This document shows, piece after piece, positions 1-8,277 of a stretch of DNA of 64,000 nucleotides. A program made the position numbers and the translations under genes. The notes beneath the pieces were generated by a model that saw only the letters and a list, made by a program, of their open reading frames with translations, had not been told where the DNA came from and made no database searches. Each line of letters opens with the position of its first letter. The stretch's first letter is position 1. This DNA comes from DATJZG01 sp035499295 (GTDB lineage Bacteria > Myxococcota > Myxococcia > Myxococcales > Anaeromyxobacteraceae): the NCBI GenBank assembly GCA_035499295.1, contig DATJZG010000178.1:3147-67146 (forward strand), in the 5' to 3' direction.

Positions 1-394
1 AGGGCCACTCGCCCTCGATGGAGCCGTCGAGCGGCTTCAGCTGGGCCGCGTACTGGGAGCGCTGGTCCGCGTTCACCGGAGCCGGCGACAGGCCGTCGAC
101 GCCGCAGATGCGCTTTGTCACCCCGCCGCGTATGGCGAGCTCGCAGGCCCTGGGCAGGCCGCTCTCTCCCAGCGCGGTTCCGCCGAGCGCCCCGTGGTTG
201 TGGGTGTCGACGAAACCGGGCGCCAGGGCGCGGCCGCGTGCGTCGACGACGCGGTCGGCGGACCGCGCCTCCGAGCTCGCCACCGAGCCCAGCCGCGCCA
301 CCACCCCGTCCTCGACGAGCAGGTCGCCGGCGTACGGGGGGGTGACCCCGTCGCCGTTCACGATGCGGGCGTCGCGGACGAGGTACCGGGTCAC
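1..394 (-). CDS. N-acyl-D-amino-acid deacylase-like amidohydrolase, N-terminal part
   Basis: This gene runs off the left edge, so only about 130 N-terminal residues are visible. The GTG start overlaps the stop of the upstream hydrolase as GTGA, so the two are translationally coupled. The start of a metal-dependent amidohydrolase barrel is clear: a short beta-sandwich, then the metal-binding FVDTHNHG motif, then a GVT...GVDGLSPAP segment typical of D-aminoacylase relatives. Such enzymes remove acyl or carbamoyl-type groups from D-amino acids or related amides. Beside allantoate hydrolase and xanthine dehydrogenase genes it may act on a ring-opened purine or hydantoin product, but that substrate is inferred from position only. 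The C-terminal catalytic residues lie outside the window. Confidence 0.72.
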   Translation of the reverse strand, partial: MTRYLVRDARIVNGDGVTPPYAGDLLVEDGVVARLGSVASSEARSADRVVDARGRALAPGFVDTHNHGALGGTALGESGLPRACELAIRGGVTKRICGVDGLSPAPVNADQRSQYAAQLKPLDGSIEGEWP

Positions 395-1620
395 TGCGCG
401 AGCTCGAGCAGGAGCTGCAGCAGGACGTCTCCTCCAGCCTGGACGTCCATCGGCGAGGTGTACTCCTCGACGTTGTGGCTCACGCCGCGCGTGCTGGGAA
501 CGAAGATCATGCACGCCGGGCAGACGGAGGCCAGGATCTGCGCATCGTGGCCGGCCCCGCTGGGAAGGCGCCGGACCCGGTGGCCGAGACCGCGGGCGAT
601 GGCCTCCACCCGCGCGACGAGCTCTCGGTCGAAGGCCACCGGCTCGAAACGGGCGAGGGAGCGCCGGGACAGGCCGACGCCCTCGTCGGAGGCGGCCTTG
701 GCCGCGAACTCGAACAGTCGCCGCTCGGCCAGCTGCAGGCGATCCTCGTCGGTGTTTCGCAGGTCGACGGTGAGGAGGGCGCGGTTGGCCACCACGTTCA
801 CCAGGTTGGGGGAGAGCGTCAACGCCCCCACGGTCGCGACCTGGTCCCCTCCCAACTCCCGCGCCAGCCGGCGCGCGAACGAGGCGATCTCCGCCGCCAC
901 GAACCCGGCGTCGTGCCGCAGGCGCATCGGGGTCGTCCCGGCGTGGTTGGACTCCCCGCTGAGGGTGAACTCCGACCAGGAGATGCCCTGGACGCCCTCC
1001 ACCGCTCCGATGGTGAAGCCCTCGGCCTCCAGGACCGGGCCCTGCTCGATGTGCAGCTCGACGTAGGCGTGCACGCGGGGGGCACCTACCGGGGCCGCCC
1101 CCGCGTACCCGATGCGGGAGAGGTTCTCGGCCACGGTGGTGCCGTCGATGCCGACGGTGGCGAGCGCCTCCTGGAGCGGCAGCCCTCCAGCGTACACCAG
1201 GCTCCCCATCATGTCGGGCTGGAAGCGGCTGCCCTCCTCGTTGGTGAAGAAGGCGACCGCCAGCGGTCGCCGCGTCCGCACGCCGGCGTCCTCGAGCGTC
1301 CGCATCACCTCCAGGCCGGCGAGCACGCCCAGGTTGCCGTCGAAGCGGCCCCCGGTCCGGACGGTGTCGATGTGGCTGCCCGTCATCACCGGCGCACCCT
1401 CCTCCTGTCCCCTGCGGAGAGCGACCACGTTCCCGATGGCGTCGATCGAGATCTGGAGCCCGAGCTCGCGCATCCAGCCCACCACCAGATCGCGGCCTCC
1501 CCGGTCGGCGTCGGAGAGCGCGAGGCGCGAGACCCCGCCTCCGGGAAGGGCGCCCACCTGCCCGAGCTGCTCCAGCCGACCGTAGAGACGGCGCCCGTCG
1601 ATGCGAAGGTGGCTCGGCAC
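391..1620 (-). CDS. M20-family allantoate amidohydrolase / N-carbamoyl amino acid hydrolase
   Basis: A 409-residue dinuclear metal hydrolase of the AllC/HyuC type, which splits ureido or carbamoyl groups from allantoate or N-carbamoyl amino acids in the cytoplasm. Visible motifs in order are GSHIDTV, GGRFDGNLGV, NEEGSRF, ELHIEQGPVLEAEG, SGAGHDAQ and the C-terminal SHNVEEY, which carry the His, Asp and Glu metal ligands of family M20. I chose the GTG at 1620 because a GGAGG lies five bases upstream; the frame stays open much further but there it overlaps the xanthine dehydrogenase gene. It lies 23 bases downstream of that gene and overlaps the next one. Context favours a ring-opened purine product; hydantoin-derived carbamoyl amino acids are the alternative. 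Confidence 0.85.
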   Translation of the reverse strand: MPSHLRIDGRRLYGRLEQLGQVGALPGGGVSRLALSDADRGGRDLVVGWMRELGLQISIDAIGNVVALRRGQEEGAPVMTGSHIDTVRTGGRFDGNLGVLAGLEVMRTLEDAGVRTRRPLAVAFFTNEEGSRFQPDMMGSLVYAGGLPLQEALATVGIDGTTVAENLSRIGYAGAAPVGAPRVHAYVELHIEQGPVLEAEGFTIGAVEGVQGISWSEFTLSGESNHAGTTPMRLRHDAGFVAAEIASFARRLARELGGDQVATVGALTLSPNLVNVVANRALLTVDLRNTDEDRLQLAERRLFEFAAKAASDEGVGLSRRSLARFEPVAFDRELVARVEAIARGLGHRVRRLPSGAGHDAQILASVCPACMIFVPSTRGVSHNVEEYTSPMDVQAGGDVLLQLLLELAQ

Positions 1621-1643
1621 TCCGCCCTCCAGTCTTAGCCCGA

Positions 1644-4283
1644 TCAATGCCACTGGTCGCGATCGGCGTCGGCGATCCGGCCCACGTTGATGGCCCGGGC
1701 CGCCGGCGAGTCCTTCATGGGAAGGCGCCTCCGCCGAACGCCGTCGAACGCCTCGAGGGCCCCCGCCACCGCGCCGGCGGTGGGAACGAGGCCGATCTCC
1801 CCCACCCCCTTCGCCCCGAAGGGTCCCTCGGGCTCCGGGTCCTCGACCAGGATGACCTGCACCTCCGGCATGTGCTGGGCGCGCAGGACCCCGATGTCGC
1901 GCAGCTTGAAGGTCACTGGCATGCCGTCGCGGCAGGGCAGCTCCTCGGTGAGCGCGTACCCGAGCCCCATGTGGACCGAGCCCTCGATCTGAGCCTCGCA
2001 CTGCTGGGGATTGATGGCCCGGCCGACGTCGTGCGCGGCAACCACCCGGGCGAGCGCACCTTTGCCGTCGAGGATCACGACCTGCGTGGCCCAGCCGAAC
2101 GAGGTGTGCGTCTTCACCTTCCCGTTCTTCGTCTTGCCAGGGGCGGTGGTGTCGTCGATGACGATCTCGCCCACGTACTCTCGTCCGGCGAGTTCCGCCA
2201 GCGAGCGCCCCTCCTCGAGGTCCGCGCGCAGCTTCTTGGCCGCGTCCACGGCGGCTCGGCCGCCGAGGAGAGTCGCGCGCGAGCCGGTGGTCTGCCCTGC
2301 GCCGAGTTCGAAGCGGCTGTCGACGCGAGGAAGGAAGGTGGTGGAGGGTAGCCCGGTCACCTCCGCCGCACACTGGGTCAGGATGGTGAGCAGCCCCTGC
2401 CCCATCTCGGTGAAGCCCGCATACAGCCCGACCTTCCCGTCCCGCTCCACCACCAGCCGGCACTTGCCGTACTCGACTGCGCCGTTCCCGATGCCCGAGT
2501 TCTTGACTCCGCAGGCGATGCCCACCGCCCGCCCCTCCTTGCGGGCGGCGTAGTACGAGTCCTTCACCGCCAGGAGCGTCCTCTCGAGCCCCACCGACTT
2601 CTCGAGGACCTGGCCGGTGGTGAAGGTGTCGCCCACCCGCAGGGCGTTTCGGAAGCGCATCTCCCAGGCGTCGATGCCGACCCTGGCGGCGAGAAGGTCG
2701 ACGCACCCCTCGATGGCGAAGCTCGTCTGGTTCACGCCGAACCCGCGCATGGCGCCGCAGGGCGGGTTGTTGGTGTAGGCGGCGATCGCCTCCACCTGCA
2801 CGGCCGGCACCCGGTACGGGCCGCAGGCGTGACCGGCGGCGCGCTCCAGCACCTTGCCGCCCACCGAGGCGTAGGCGCCCGAGTCGCCGAGGAGGCGGAC
2901 CTTGGCGGCGGTGAGCCGCCCCTCGGCGTCGCAGCCGACCGTGTACTCCATGGTGATGGGGTGCCGCTTGGGGTGCATTCGGATCGACTGCTCCCGGGTG
3001 AGCACCATGCGCACCGGGCGCTTCGCGAGGCGCGCGAGGAGCGCCGTCTGCGCCTGGATGCTCATGTCCTCCTTGCCGCCGAAGGCCCCTCCATTCGGGA
3101 CCAGCTCGACGAAGAGGCGCTCCTCCGGCTCGCCGAGCACCGACGCCACCTGGCGCCGGTCGTCGAAGATCCCCTGCCCTTGCGTGTAGAGGTGGAGCCG
3201 GCCGTCCGGCAAGGGGACCGCCAGCGCCGCCTCCGGCTCGAGGAACAGGTGTTCGATGCGCTGGGTGGCCCAGGTGCCGGAGACGACGTGAGCCGAGGCG
3301 GCCAGGCCCGCCTCCACATCGCCCCGCGCGAAGCGGGTGACGGAGAGGATGTTCTCGTGCTTGGGATTCACGCGCGGCGCGTCGGGCCGGATGGCGACGG
3401 CGGGATCGAGCACCGGGGCGAGCGGCTGGTACTCCACCTCGACGAGCGCCGCGGCTTCGCGCGCGATGCGCGGGCTCTCGGCGGCGACGGCCGCGAGCAC
3501 GTCTCCCACCGCTCGGACCTCCTCGCCCTCCGCCACGAACACCGGCCAGTCCGGGTAGATGAGCCCCACCCAGCGCTCGCCGGGCACGTCGCGCGCCGTG
3601 GCCACCGCCACCACGCCCGGGAGGGCGCGCGCTCGGGAGGTGTCGATCCGCATCACCCGGGCGCGGGCGTGCGGGGAGAGCAGGACGGCGCCGTGGAGGA
3701 GCCCCTCCGCCTCGAGGTCGGCGACGAAGGAGCGGGCGCCGAGGGCCATCTCACCGCCCTGGTAGCGCTGGAGCGGGGCCCCCACCCCCCCTTCCTCGGT
3801 GGGCTCCGGGAGCGGCCGGCCGTTCTTGGCGGACTGGATGAGCTCCACCGCGTCCAGGATCTTCACGTAGCCGGTGCACCGACACAGGTGCCCGTCGAGG
3901 CCCTTCGCGATCTCCTCGCGCGACAGCAGCCGCCCCTGGTCGGTGAGCCACTTGATGCGAAGGACCAGCCCCGGCGTGCAGAATCCGCACTGCAACCCGG
4001 CGCTCAGCTGGAACGCTCGCGCGTATAGCCCGCGCTCGGTCTCGGGAACGCCTTCCAGGGTCAGCACCGACTTCCCCTCCGCCTTCTCGGCGGGCACCGA
4101 GCAGGTCGTCTTGGGGCGCCCGTCGACGAGCGCGAGGCAGCAGCCGCACTGTCCCTGGGGAGAACAAGCGTCCTTCGGCGAGGTGACCTTGAAGTCGTCC
4201 CTGAGGACCTCGAGGAGAGACTGCCCCGGGTGGATCCTCGCCTCGCGCTCGACGCCGTTCAGCTGGAACTTGATGGTCTTCAT
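1644..4283 (-). CDS. Fused [2Fe-2S]-molybdopterin xanthine dehydrogenase of the XdhD / selenium-dependent type
   Basis: An 879-residue molybdenum hydroxylase that joins the iron-sulfur and molybdenum domains in one chain and has no FAD domain. Residues 1-160 hold two [2Fe-2S] clusters: a C-x5-C-x2-C...C set at 40-61 and CGFCTPG...CRCTGY at about 99-138. The rest is the molybdopterin domain with GGAFGGKED, an MRGFG arginine motif, GRAINPQQ and the catalytic GVGEIG glutamate near the C-terminus. The Glu and Arg positions fit a purine substrate. This layout matches E. coli XdhD and the family called selenium-dependent xanthine dehydrogenase. Selenium use cannot be seen in the sequence because it is a cofactor modification. 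It is divergent from the YgfK-like gene, a common partner. Start ATG has only a weak ribosome-binding site. Confidence 0.85.
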   Translation of the reverse strand: MKTIKFQLNGVEREARIHPGQSLLEVLRDDFKVTSPKDACSPQGQCGCCLALVDGRPKTTCSVPAEKAEGKSVLTLEGVPETERGLYARAFQLSAGLQCGFCTPGLVLRIKWLTDQGRLLSREEIAKGLDGHLCRCTGYVKILDAVELIQSAKNGRPLPEPTEEGGVGAPLQRYQGGEMALGARSFVADLEAEGLLHGAVLLSPHARARVMRIDTSRARALPGVVAVATARDVPGERWVGLIYPDWPVFVAEGEEVRAVGDVLAAVAAESPRIAREAAALVEVEYQPLAPVLDPAVAIRPDAPRVNPKHENILSVTRFARGDVEAGLAASAHVVSGTWATQRIEHLFLEPEAALAVPLPDGRLHLYTQGQGIFDDRRQVASVLGEPEERLFVELVPNGGAFGGKEDMSIQAQTALLARLAKRPVRMVLTREQSIRMHPKRHPITMEYTVGCDAEGRLTAAKVRLLGDSGAYASVGGKVLERAAGHACGPYRVPAVQVEAIAAYTNNPPCGAMRGFGVNQTSFAIEGCVDLLAARVGIDAWEMRFRNALRVGDTFTTGQVLEKSVGLERTLLAVKDSYYAARKEGRAVGIACGVKNSGIGNGAVEYGKCRLVVERDGKVGLYAGFTEMGQGLLTILTQCAAEVTGLPSTTFLPRVDSRFELGAGQTTGSRATLLGGRAAVDAAKKLRADLEEGRSLAELAGREYVGEIVIDDTTAPGKTKNGKVKTHTSFGWATQVVILDGKGALARVVAAHDVGRAINPQQCEAQIEGSVHMGLGYALTEELPCRDGMPVTFKLRDIGVLRAQHMPEVQVILVEDPEPEGPFGAKGVGEIGLVPTAGAVAGALEAFDGVRRRRLPMKDSPAARAINVGRIADADRDQWH

Positions 4284-4622
4284 GGGTTGGCTGCGACGCC
4301 CGAGGCGCCGGACCCCGCAATCATACAGACGAGGTCCGGAGCTCGCAGCGCTTTCCGGGCGGGGGCGGAGCCTCCCACCCCGGGCGCGCGCCGCCGACGC
4401 GAGAGGGCGGGCGAGCCTCCGCCCCCTTCGCGCGTGGCATGGAAGTTGCGCCCCGTCGAGTGCACGGAATGCTGATGGTCCCGTGGCGCCCTTGCGATAT
4501 GGAAGGAGCGACGAAGGCCGAGGCATGGATCGCGCTTCCACGAGAGAGAGCCGCCGTTCCCCCGATCCCGCCGCCACCGGCGACGAGGGGTCTCCTTTCG
4601 CCCCTGGCGAGGTGGCGCGGCC
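4284..4622. other. Divergent intergenic region between xdhD-like and ygfK-like genes
   Basis: These 339 bases separate two divergently transcribed operons and should contain promoters for both. I see no convincing -35/-10 pair, palindromic operator or small gene. A GAGGTGG before the ATG at 4623 can serve as its ribosome-binding site. Confidence 0.4.
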
Positions 4623-6692
4623 ATGAGGCTCGTGCCGGTACCCCTGGGCGTGCTCGTCACCCGCCTGTTCGGCGAGCTCGAGCACAGGCAGGCCGCGTTC
4701 GACCTCCCGCAGCGCCATTTCTTCCTCGGCGACGGGGCGCGGGACCTGTCGGTGTCGATCCACGGGCACCGCGCCTCGAGCCCCCTCGGACCGGCAGCCG
4801 GGCCCCACACCCAGCTCGCCCAGAACATCGTCCTCTCCTGGCTGGCGGGCGCCCGGGTCATGGAGCTGAAGACGGTGCAGATCAAGGACGACCTCGTCAT
4901 CCCGCGCCCGTGCATCGACATGGAGACGGTCGGATTCAACGTGGAATGGTCGCAGGAGCTGACCCTGGAGGAGTCGCTCGAGGAGTACGTGAAGGCCTGG
5001 ATGCTCATCGAGATGCTGAAGGCCTCTGGCCGGCTCCCGGCGCTCGCGCCCGGGTTCAACGACACGGTCTTCGACATGAGCGTCGGCTACGACCTGGCCG
5101 GGATCCGGTCCGATCGCGTCCGAGCCTTCATGGCTGGGCTCTTGGACGCCGGGCCGGTCATCGAGCGCCTTCGGCCCCAGATCCCGGCGGCGTGGAGGCA
5201 CTGGCGCGATCTGCCCTTCCAGAGGCGCGTCTCCGACACCTTGACGCTCTCGACCTTCCACGGCTGCCCGCCCGAGGAGATCGAGCGCATCGCGGAGTTC
5301 CTGCTCCGCGAGGTCGGACTGCACGTGATCGTGAAGCTCAACCCCACCCTGCTGGGGAGGGAAGAGGTCGAGCACGTGCTGCGGGAGCGCCTCGGCTACC
5401 GCGACCTGGTCGTCCCCGAGTCGGCATTCGCGAAGGACGCCACCTGGGACCAGGTGGCGGGATTCGTGGGCCGGCTCGATGGGGTGGCGGCGGCGGCCGG
5501 TCGAAGCTTCGGGGCCAAGTTCACGAACACGCTCATCGTCCGCAACCACAAGGCCTTCTTCCCCGCCAGCGAGAAGGAGATGTACCTGTCCGGGCAGCCG
5601 CTGCATGCGCTCGCCATGGCGCTCGTCCGCCGTTTCCGGCGGGCTTTCGGGGACCGCTTCCCGGTCTCCTTCTCTGCCGGGATCGACGCTGGGAACTTCG
5701 CGGACGCAGTCGCGCTCGGGCTTAGGCCGGTGAGCGTCTGCACCGACCTCCTGCGCGCCGGGGGCTACGGCCGCGCGCGCCACTACTTCGCCGACCTGTT
5801 GCGCCGCATGCAGGCGGTGGGGGCGGAGGACCTCGACGCTTTCGCGCTCCGGGCGTACGGCCTGGGCGCCGCGGCGCTGGAGGGGCTCGGGCTCTCGCCC
5901 CAGGCCGAGGCCGCCTGCCGCGCGGCGCTCGCGGGTGGAGGAGACCTGCGCGCTGCGGCCTCCGGGGCCTTCCCCCGCTGGGTGTCGGCCGCCCGCGTGC
6001 TCAACACCGAGGCCTACGTCGAGCGCGTCCTCGACGACCCGCGCTACGCAGCGGCGAGGAACTCCACCTCGCCGAAGAAGGTGGGCTCGTCCCTCACGCT
6101 CTTCGACTGCCTCACCTGCGACAAGTGCATCCCGGTGTGCCCGAACGACGCCAACTTCGCGCTGGCGATGCCCAAAGGGGAGGTCCTCTTGGAGAGGCTC
6201 GTCCCCGCCGGCGGAGGCTTCGTGGTCGAGCCCGCGGGCCGGACGCCGATCGCGAAGCCCCACCAGATCGCGAACTACGCGGACGCCTGCAACGAGTGCG
6301 GCCACTGCGACGTCATGTGCCCCGAGGACGGCGGCCCGTACGTCGTGAAGCCCCGCTTCTTCGGGAGCGTCGAGCAGTGGAGGGCGGCCAAGGAGAGGGA
6401 CGGCTTCGCCTTCGAGCGGACGGCCGAGGGCATCCGCATGCACGGCCGCTTCGGAGGCCGGGACTTCGTGGTGGAGAGCGGCGGGGCCCGGCTGCGCTAC
6501 CTCGGCGACGGATTCGACCTCCGCCTCGATCCGGCCGACCCGGCCGCCACGGCAGTGGGCAGGGCCGACGGGCCGGTGGACCTTGGCTGGCTCCGCATCA
6601 TGGAGCGCCTGCGCGAGGCCATGACCACCCCCGGCGCGATCAACTACGTCTCCGTGGCCCTCGCCCAGTCGCTCGAGGCCGCGCCGAGGTGA
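4623..6692 (+). CDS. YgfK-like iron-sulfur oxidoreductase subunit, short form
   Basis: A 689-residue protein resembling E. coli YgfK, the 'putative selenate reductase' subunit found beside xdhD and ssnA. The N-terminal 470 residues are a dihydroorotate/dihydropyrimidine dehydrogenase-like barrel, including a DTLTLSTFHGCPPEEIERI stretch typical of the family. They are followed by two cysteine clusters for [4Fe-4S] centres at C496-C499-C502-C506 and C556-C559-C562-C566. E. coli YgfK is about 1030 residues and carries a GltD-like FAD/NADPH domain between these parts; that domain is absent here, so electrons must come from or go to another partner. The gene leads the + strand run into xdhAB. In gut bacteria homologues belong to anaerobic purine-use clusters; the exact reaction here is unknown. 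Confidence 0.75.
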   Translation: MRLVPVPLGVLVTRLFGELEHRQAAFDLPQRHFFLGDGARDLSVSIHGHRASSPLGPAAGPHTQLAQNIVLSWLAGARVMELKTVQIKDDLVIPRPCIDMETVGFNVEWSQELTLEESLEEYVKAWMLIEMLKASGRLPALAPGFNDTVFDMSVGYDLAGIRSDRVRAFMAGLLDAGPVIERLRPQIPAAWRHWRDLPFQRRVSDTLTLSTFHGCPPEEIERIAEFLLREVGLHVIVKLNPTLLGREEVEHVLRERLGYRDLVVPESAFAKDATWDQVAGFVGRLDGVAAAAGRSFGAKFTNTLIVRNHKAFFPASEKEMYLSGQPLHALAMALVRRFRRAFGDRFPVSFSAGIDAGNFADAVALGLRPVSVCTDLLRAGGYGRARHYFADLLRRMQAVGAEDLDAFALRAYGLGAAALEGLGLSPQAEAACRAALAGGGDLRAAASGAFPRWVSAARVLNTEAYVERVLDDPRYAAARNSTSPKKVGSSLTLFDCLTCDKCIPVCPNDANFALAMPKGEVLLERLVPAGGGFVVEPAGRTPIAKPHQIANYADACNECGHCDVMCPEDGGPYVVKPRFFGSVEQWRAAKERDGFAFERTAEGIRMHGRFGGRDFVVESGGARLRYLGDGFDLRLDPADPAATAVGRADGPVDLGWLRIMERLREAMTTPGAINYVSVALAQSLEAAPR

Positions 6693-6822
6693 GCGTGCCA
6701 AGAGAGGACCTCGCGGGTAGACTGGAGCCGGACCGGGGCCGCGCACGCCGCCCGCCGGGCCCGGGCGGTGCTCGCCCGGAAGCGGACAGCGGAAGGGGCG
6801 GCCATCGAGGGCGAGGCCGGTG

Positions 6823-8277
6823 ATGCGGCAGGGTGTTCGTTTCGTCCTGGACGGGAGGGTGCGCGAGGTCGGCGACATCGACCCGACGCTCACCGTCCTC
6901 GACTGGCTTCGCGGGAGCGAGCGCCGTTGCGGCACCAAGGAGGGGTGCCGCGAGGGAGACTGCGGCGCCTGCACGGTGGTGCTCGCCGAGCTTCGCGGCG
7001 AGGAGGTGCGGTTCCGGGCGGTGAACGCCTGCCTCCTCTTCCTTCCGGCCATCGACGGCAAGGCGCTGCTCACGGTGGAGAGCCTGTGCGCTCCCGGCGC
7101 GACGCTGCACCCGGTGCAGCGGGCCATGGTGGAGTGCCACGCCTCGCAGTGCGGCTTCTGTACTCCCGGGCTCGTGATGTCCCTGCTCGCCCTCTACGAG
7201 AGCGAGGTCGACCCGACCCGGCAGCGCATCGACGAGGTCCTCGCCGGCAACCTCTGCCGCTGCACGGGGTACCGCCCCATCGTGGCCGCGGCTCGGCAGG
7301 CGTGTGCCGACGACGGGCGGGGCGGGCTGGAGGCGCACCGAGAGTCGCTCCGTACCCTGCTGCGGTCCATCGAGCGGACCGAGACGATGGAGCTCGAGGG
7401 GGGAGGGCGCCGGTTCTTCGCTCCTCGAACCGTGGAGGCGCTCGCGGGGGTGCTCGAGGCGCACCCGGGGGCCCGGCTCCTCGCCGGAGGGACGGACCTC
7501 GGGGTGTGGGTGGTGAAGCAGCGAAAGCCGGCCGACACCGTGGTCTACCTCGGCGGCGTGGAGGAGCTCCGGCGCGTCGAGGCCTCGCCGGAGCTGATAG
7601 AGATCGGAGCGGCAGCCACCTACACCGACGTCCTCGGCCCGCTCGCGCGGGCCATCCCCGCCTTCGGCGACGTCGTCCGCCGCATCGGCTCCCAGCAGAT
7701 CCGCAACGTCGCCACGCTCGTCGGCAACGTCGCCAACGCGTCGCCCATCGGCGACACCCTCCCGGCCCTCGTGGCGCTCGGTGCCTCGGTGGCCTTGCGG
7801 CGCGGCTCGGCCCGCCGCGTGCTCGCGCTCGACGACTTCTTCGTGGGCTACCGGGCCACCGCACTCTCCCCCGGCGAGTTCATCGAGAGCGTACGCGTTC
7901 CCGTGCCGCAGTCGACCACCCGTTTCGGGACCTACAAGGTCTCGAAGCGCTTCGACCAGGACATCTCGGCGGTGTGCGGCGCTTTTGCCGTCGAGCTACA
8001 GGGGGGGCGAGTGCGGCAGGCGCGCATCTGCTACGGCGGCATGGCGGCGCTCCCCAAGCGGGCCCCGTCCTGCGAGGCGGCGCTCGCCGGTCGCCCCTGG
8101 ACGGAGGACTCGGTCGCGGAGGTACTGCCCCTCCTGGACGGCGAGTACCAGCCCATCTCCGACATGCGCGCCAGCGCCGCCTATCGGCGGCTCGTCGCCC
8201 GCAACCTCCTCCGCAAGTTCCAGCTGGAGACGTCTCTTCCCCCTCTCCCGGCGCGCGCCGCCCTGGGGGGCCGGTGA
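6823..8277 (+). CDS. xdhA: Xanthine dehydrogenase small subunit (2Fe-2S and FAD domains)
   Basis: A 484-residue subunit that passes electrons from the molybdenum centre to NAD+ through two [2Fe-2S] clusters and FAD. Residues 1-165 carry the plant-ferredoxin cluster (CREGDCGACTVV) and the second cluster (CGFCTPG...CRCTGY). Residues 190-480 form the FAD-binding domain with LLAGGTDLGVW and NVATLVGNVANASPIGD. A GTG immediately precedes the ATG and could be used instead. The stop overlaps the GTG of xdhB, so the subunits are coupled in a 1:1 operon. With XdhB it should oxidise hypoxanthine to xanthine and urate in the cytoplasm. Confidence 0.92.
   Translation: MRQGVRFVLDGRVREVGDIDPTLTVLDWLRGSERRCGTKEGCREGDCGACTVVLAELRGEEVRFRAVNACLLFLPAIDGKALLTVESLCAPGATLHPVQRAMVECHASQCGFCTPGLVMSLLALYESEVDPTRQRIDEVLAGNLCRCTGYRPIVAAARQACADDGRGGLEAHRESLRTLLRSIERTETMELEGGGRRFFAPRTVEALAGVLEAHPGARLLAGGTDLGVWVVKQRKPADTVVYLGGVEELRRVEASPELIEIGAAATYTDVLGPLARAIPAFGDVVRRIGSQQIRNVATLVGNVANASPIGDTLPALVALGASVALRRGSARRVLALDDFFVGYRATALSPGEFIESVRVPVPQSTTRFGTYKVSKRFDQDISAVCGAFAVELQGGRVRQARICYGGMAALPKRAPSCEAALAGRPWTEDSVAEVLPLLDGEYQPISDMRASAAYRRLVARNLLRKFQLETSLPPLPARAALGGR

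Noticed and set aside
1621..2706. Long open frame extending the M20 hydrolase upstream on the minus strand
   Set aside because: It overlaps the xanthine dehydrogenase gene in another frame and encodes Arg/Gly-rich sequence with no motif; the GTG at 1620 has its own ribosome-binding site.
1644..4283. In-frame TGA selenocysteine in the selenium-dependent-type xanthine dehydrogenase
   Set aside because: No internal TGA interrupts the gene; selenium in this family is a labile cofactor, not selenocysteine.
4284..7127. Minus-strand frame extending the fused xanthine dehydrogenase by about 950 residues
   Set aside because: It is antisense to the YgfK-like and XdhA genes and has low-complexity composition; the protein family begins at MKTIKF.
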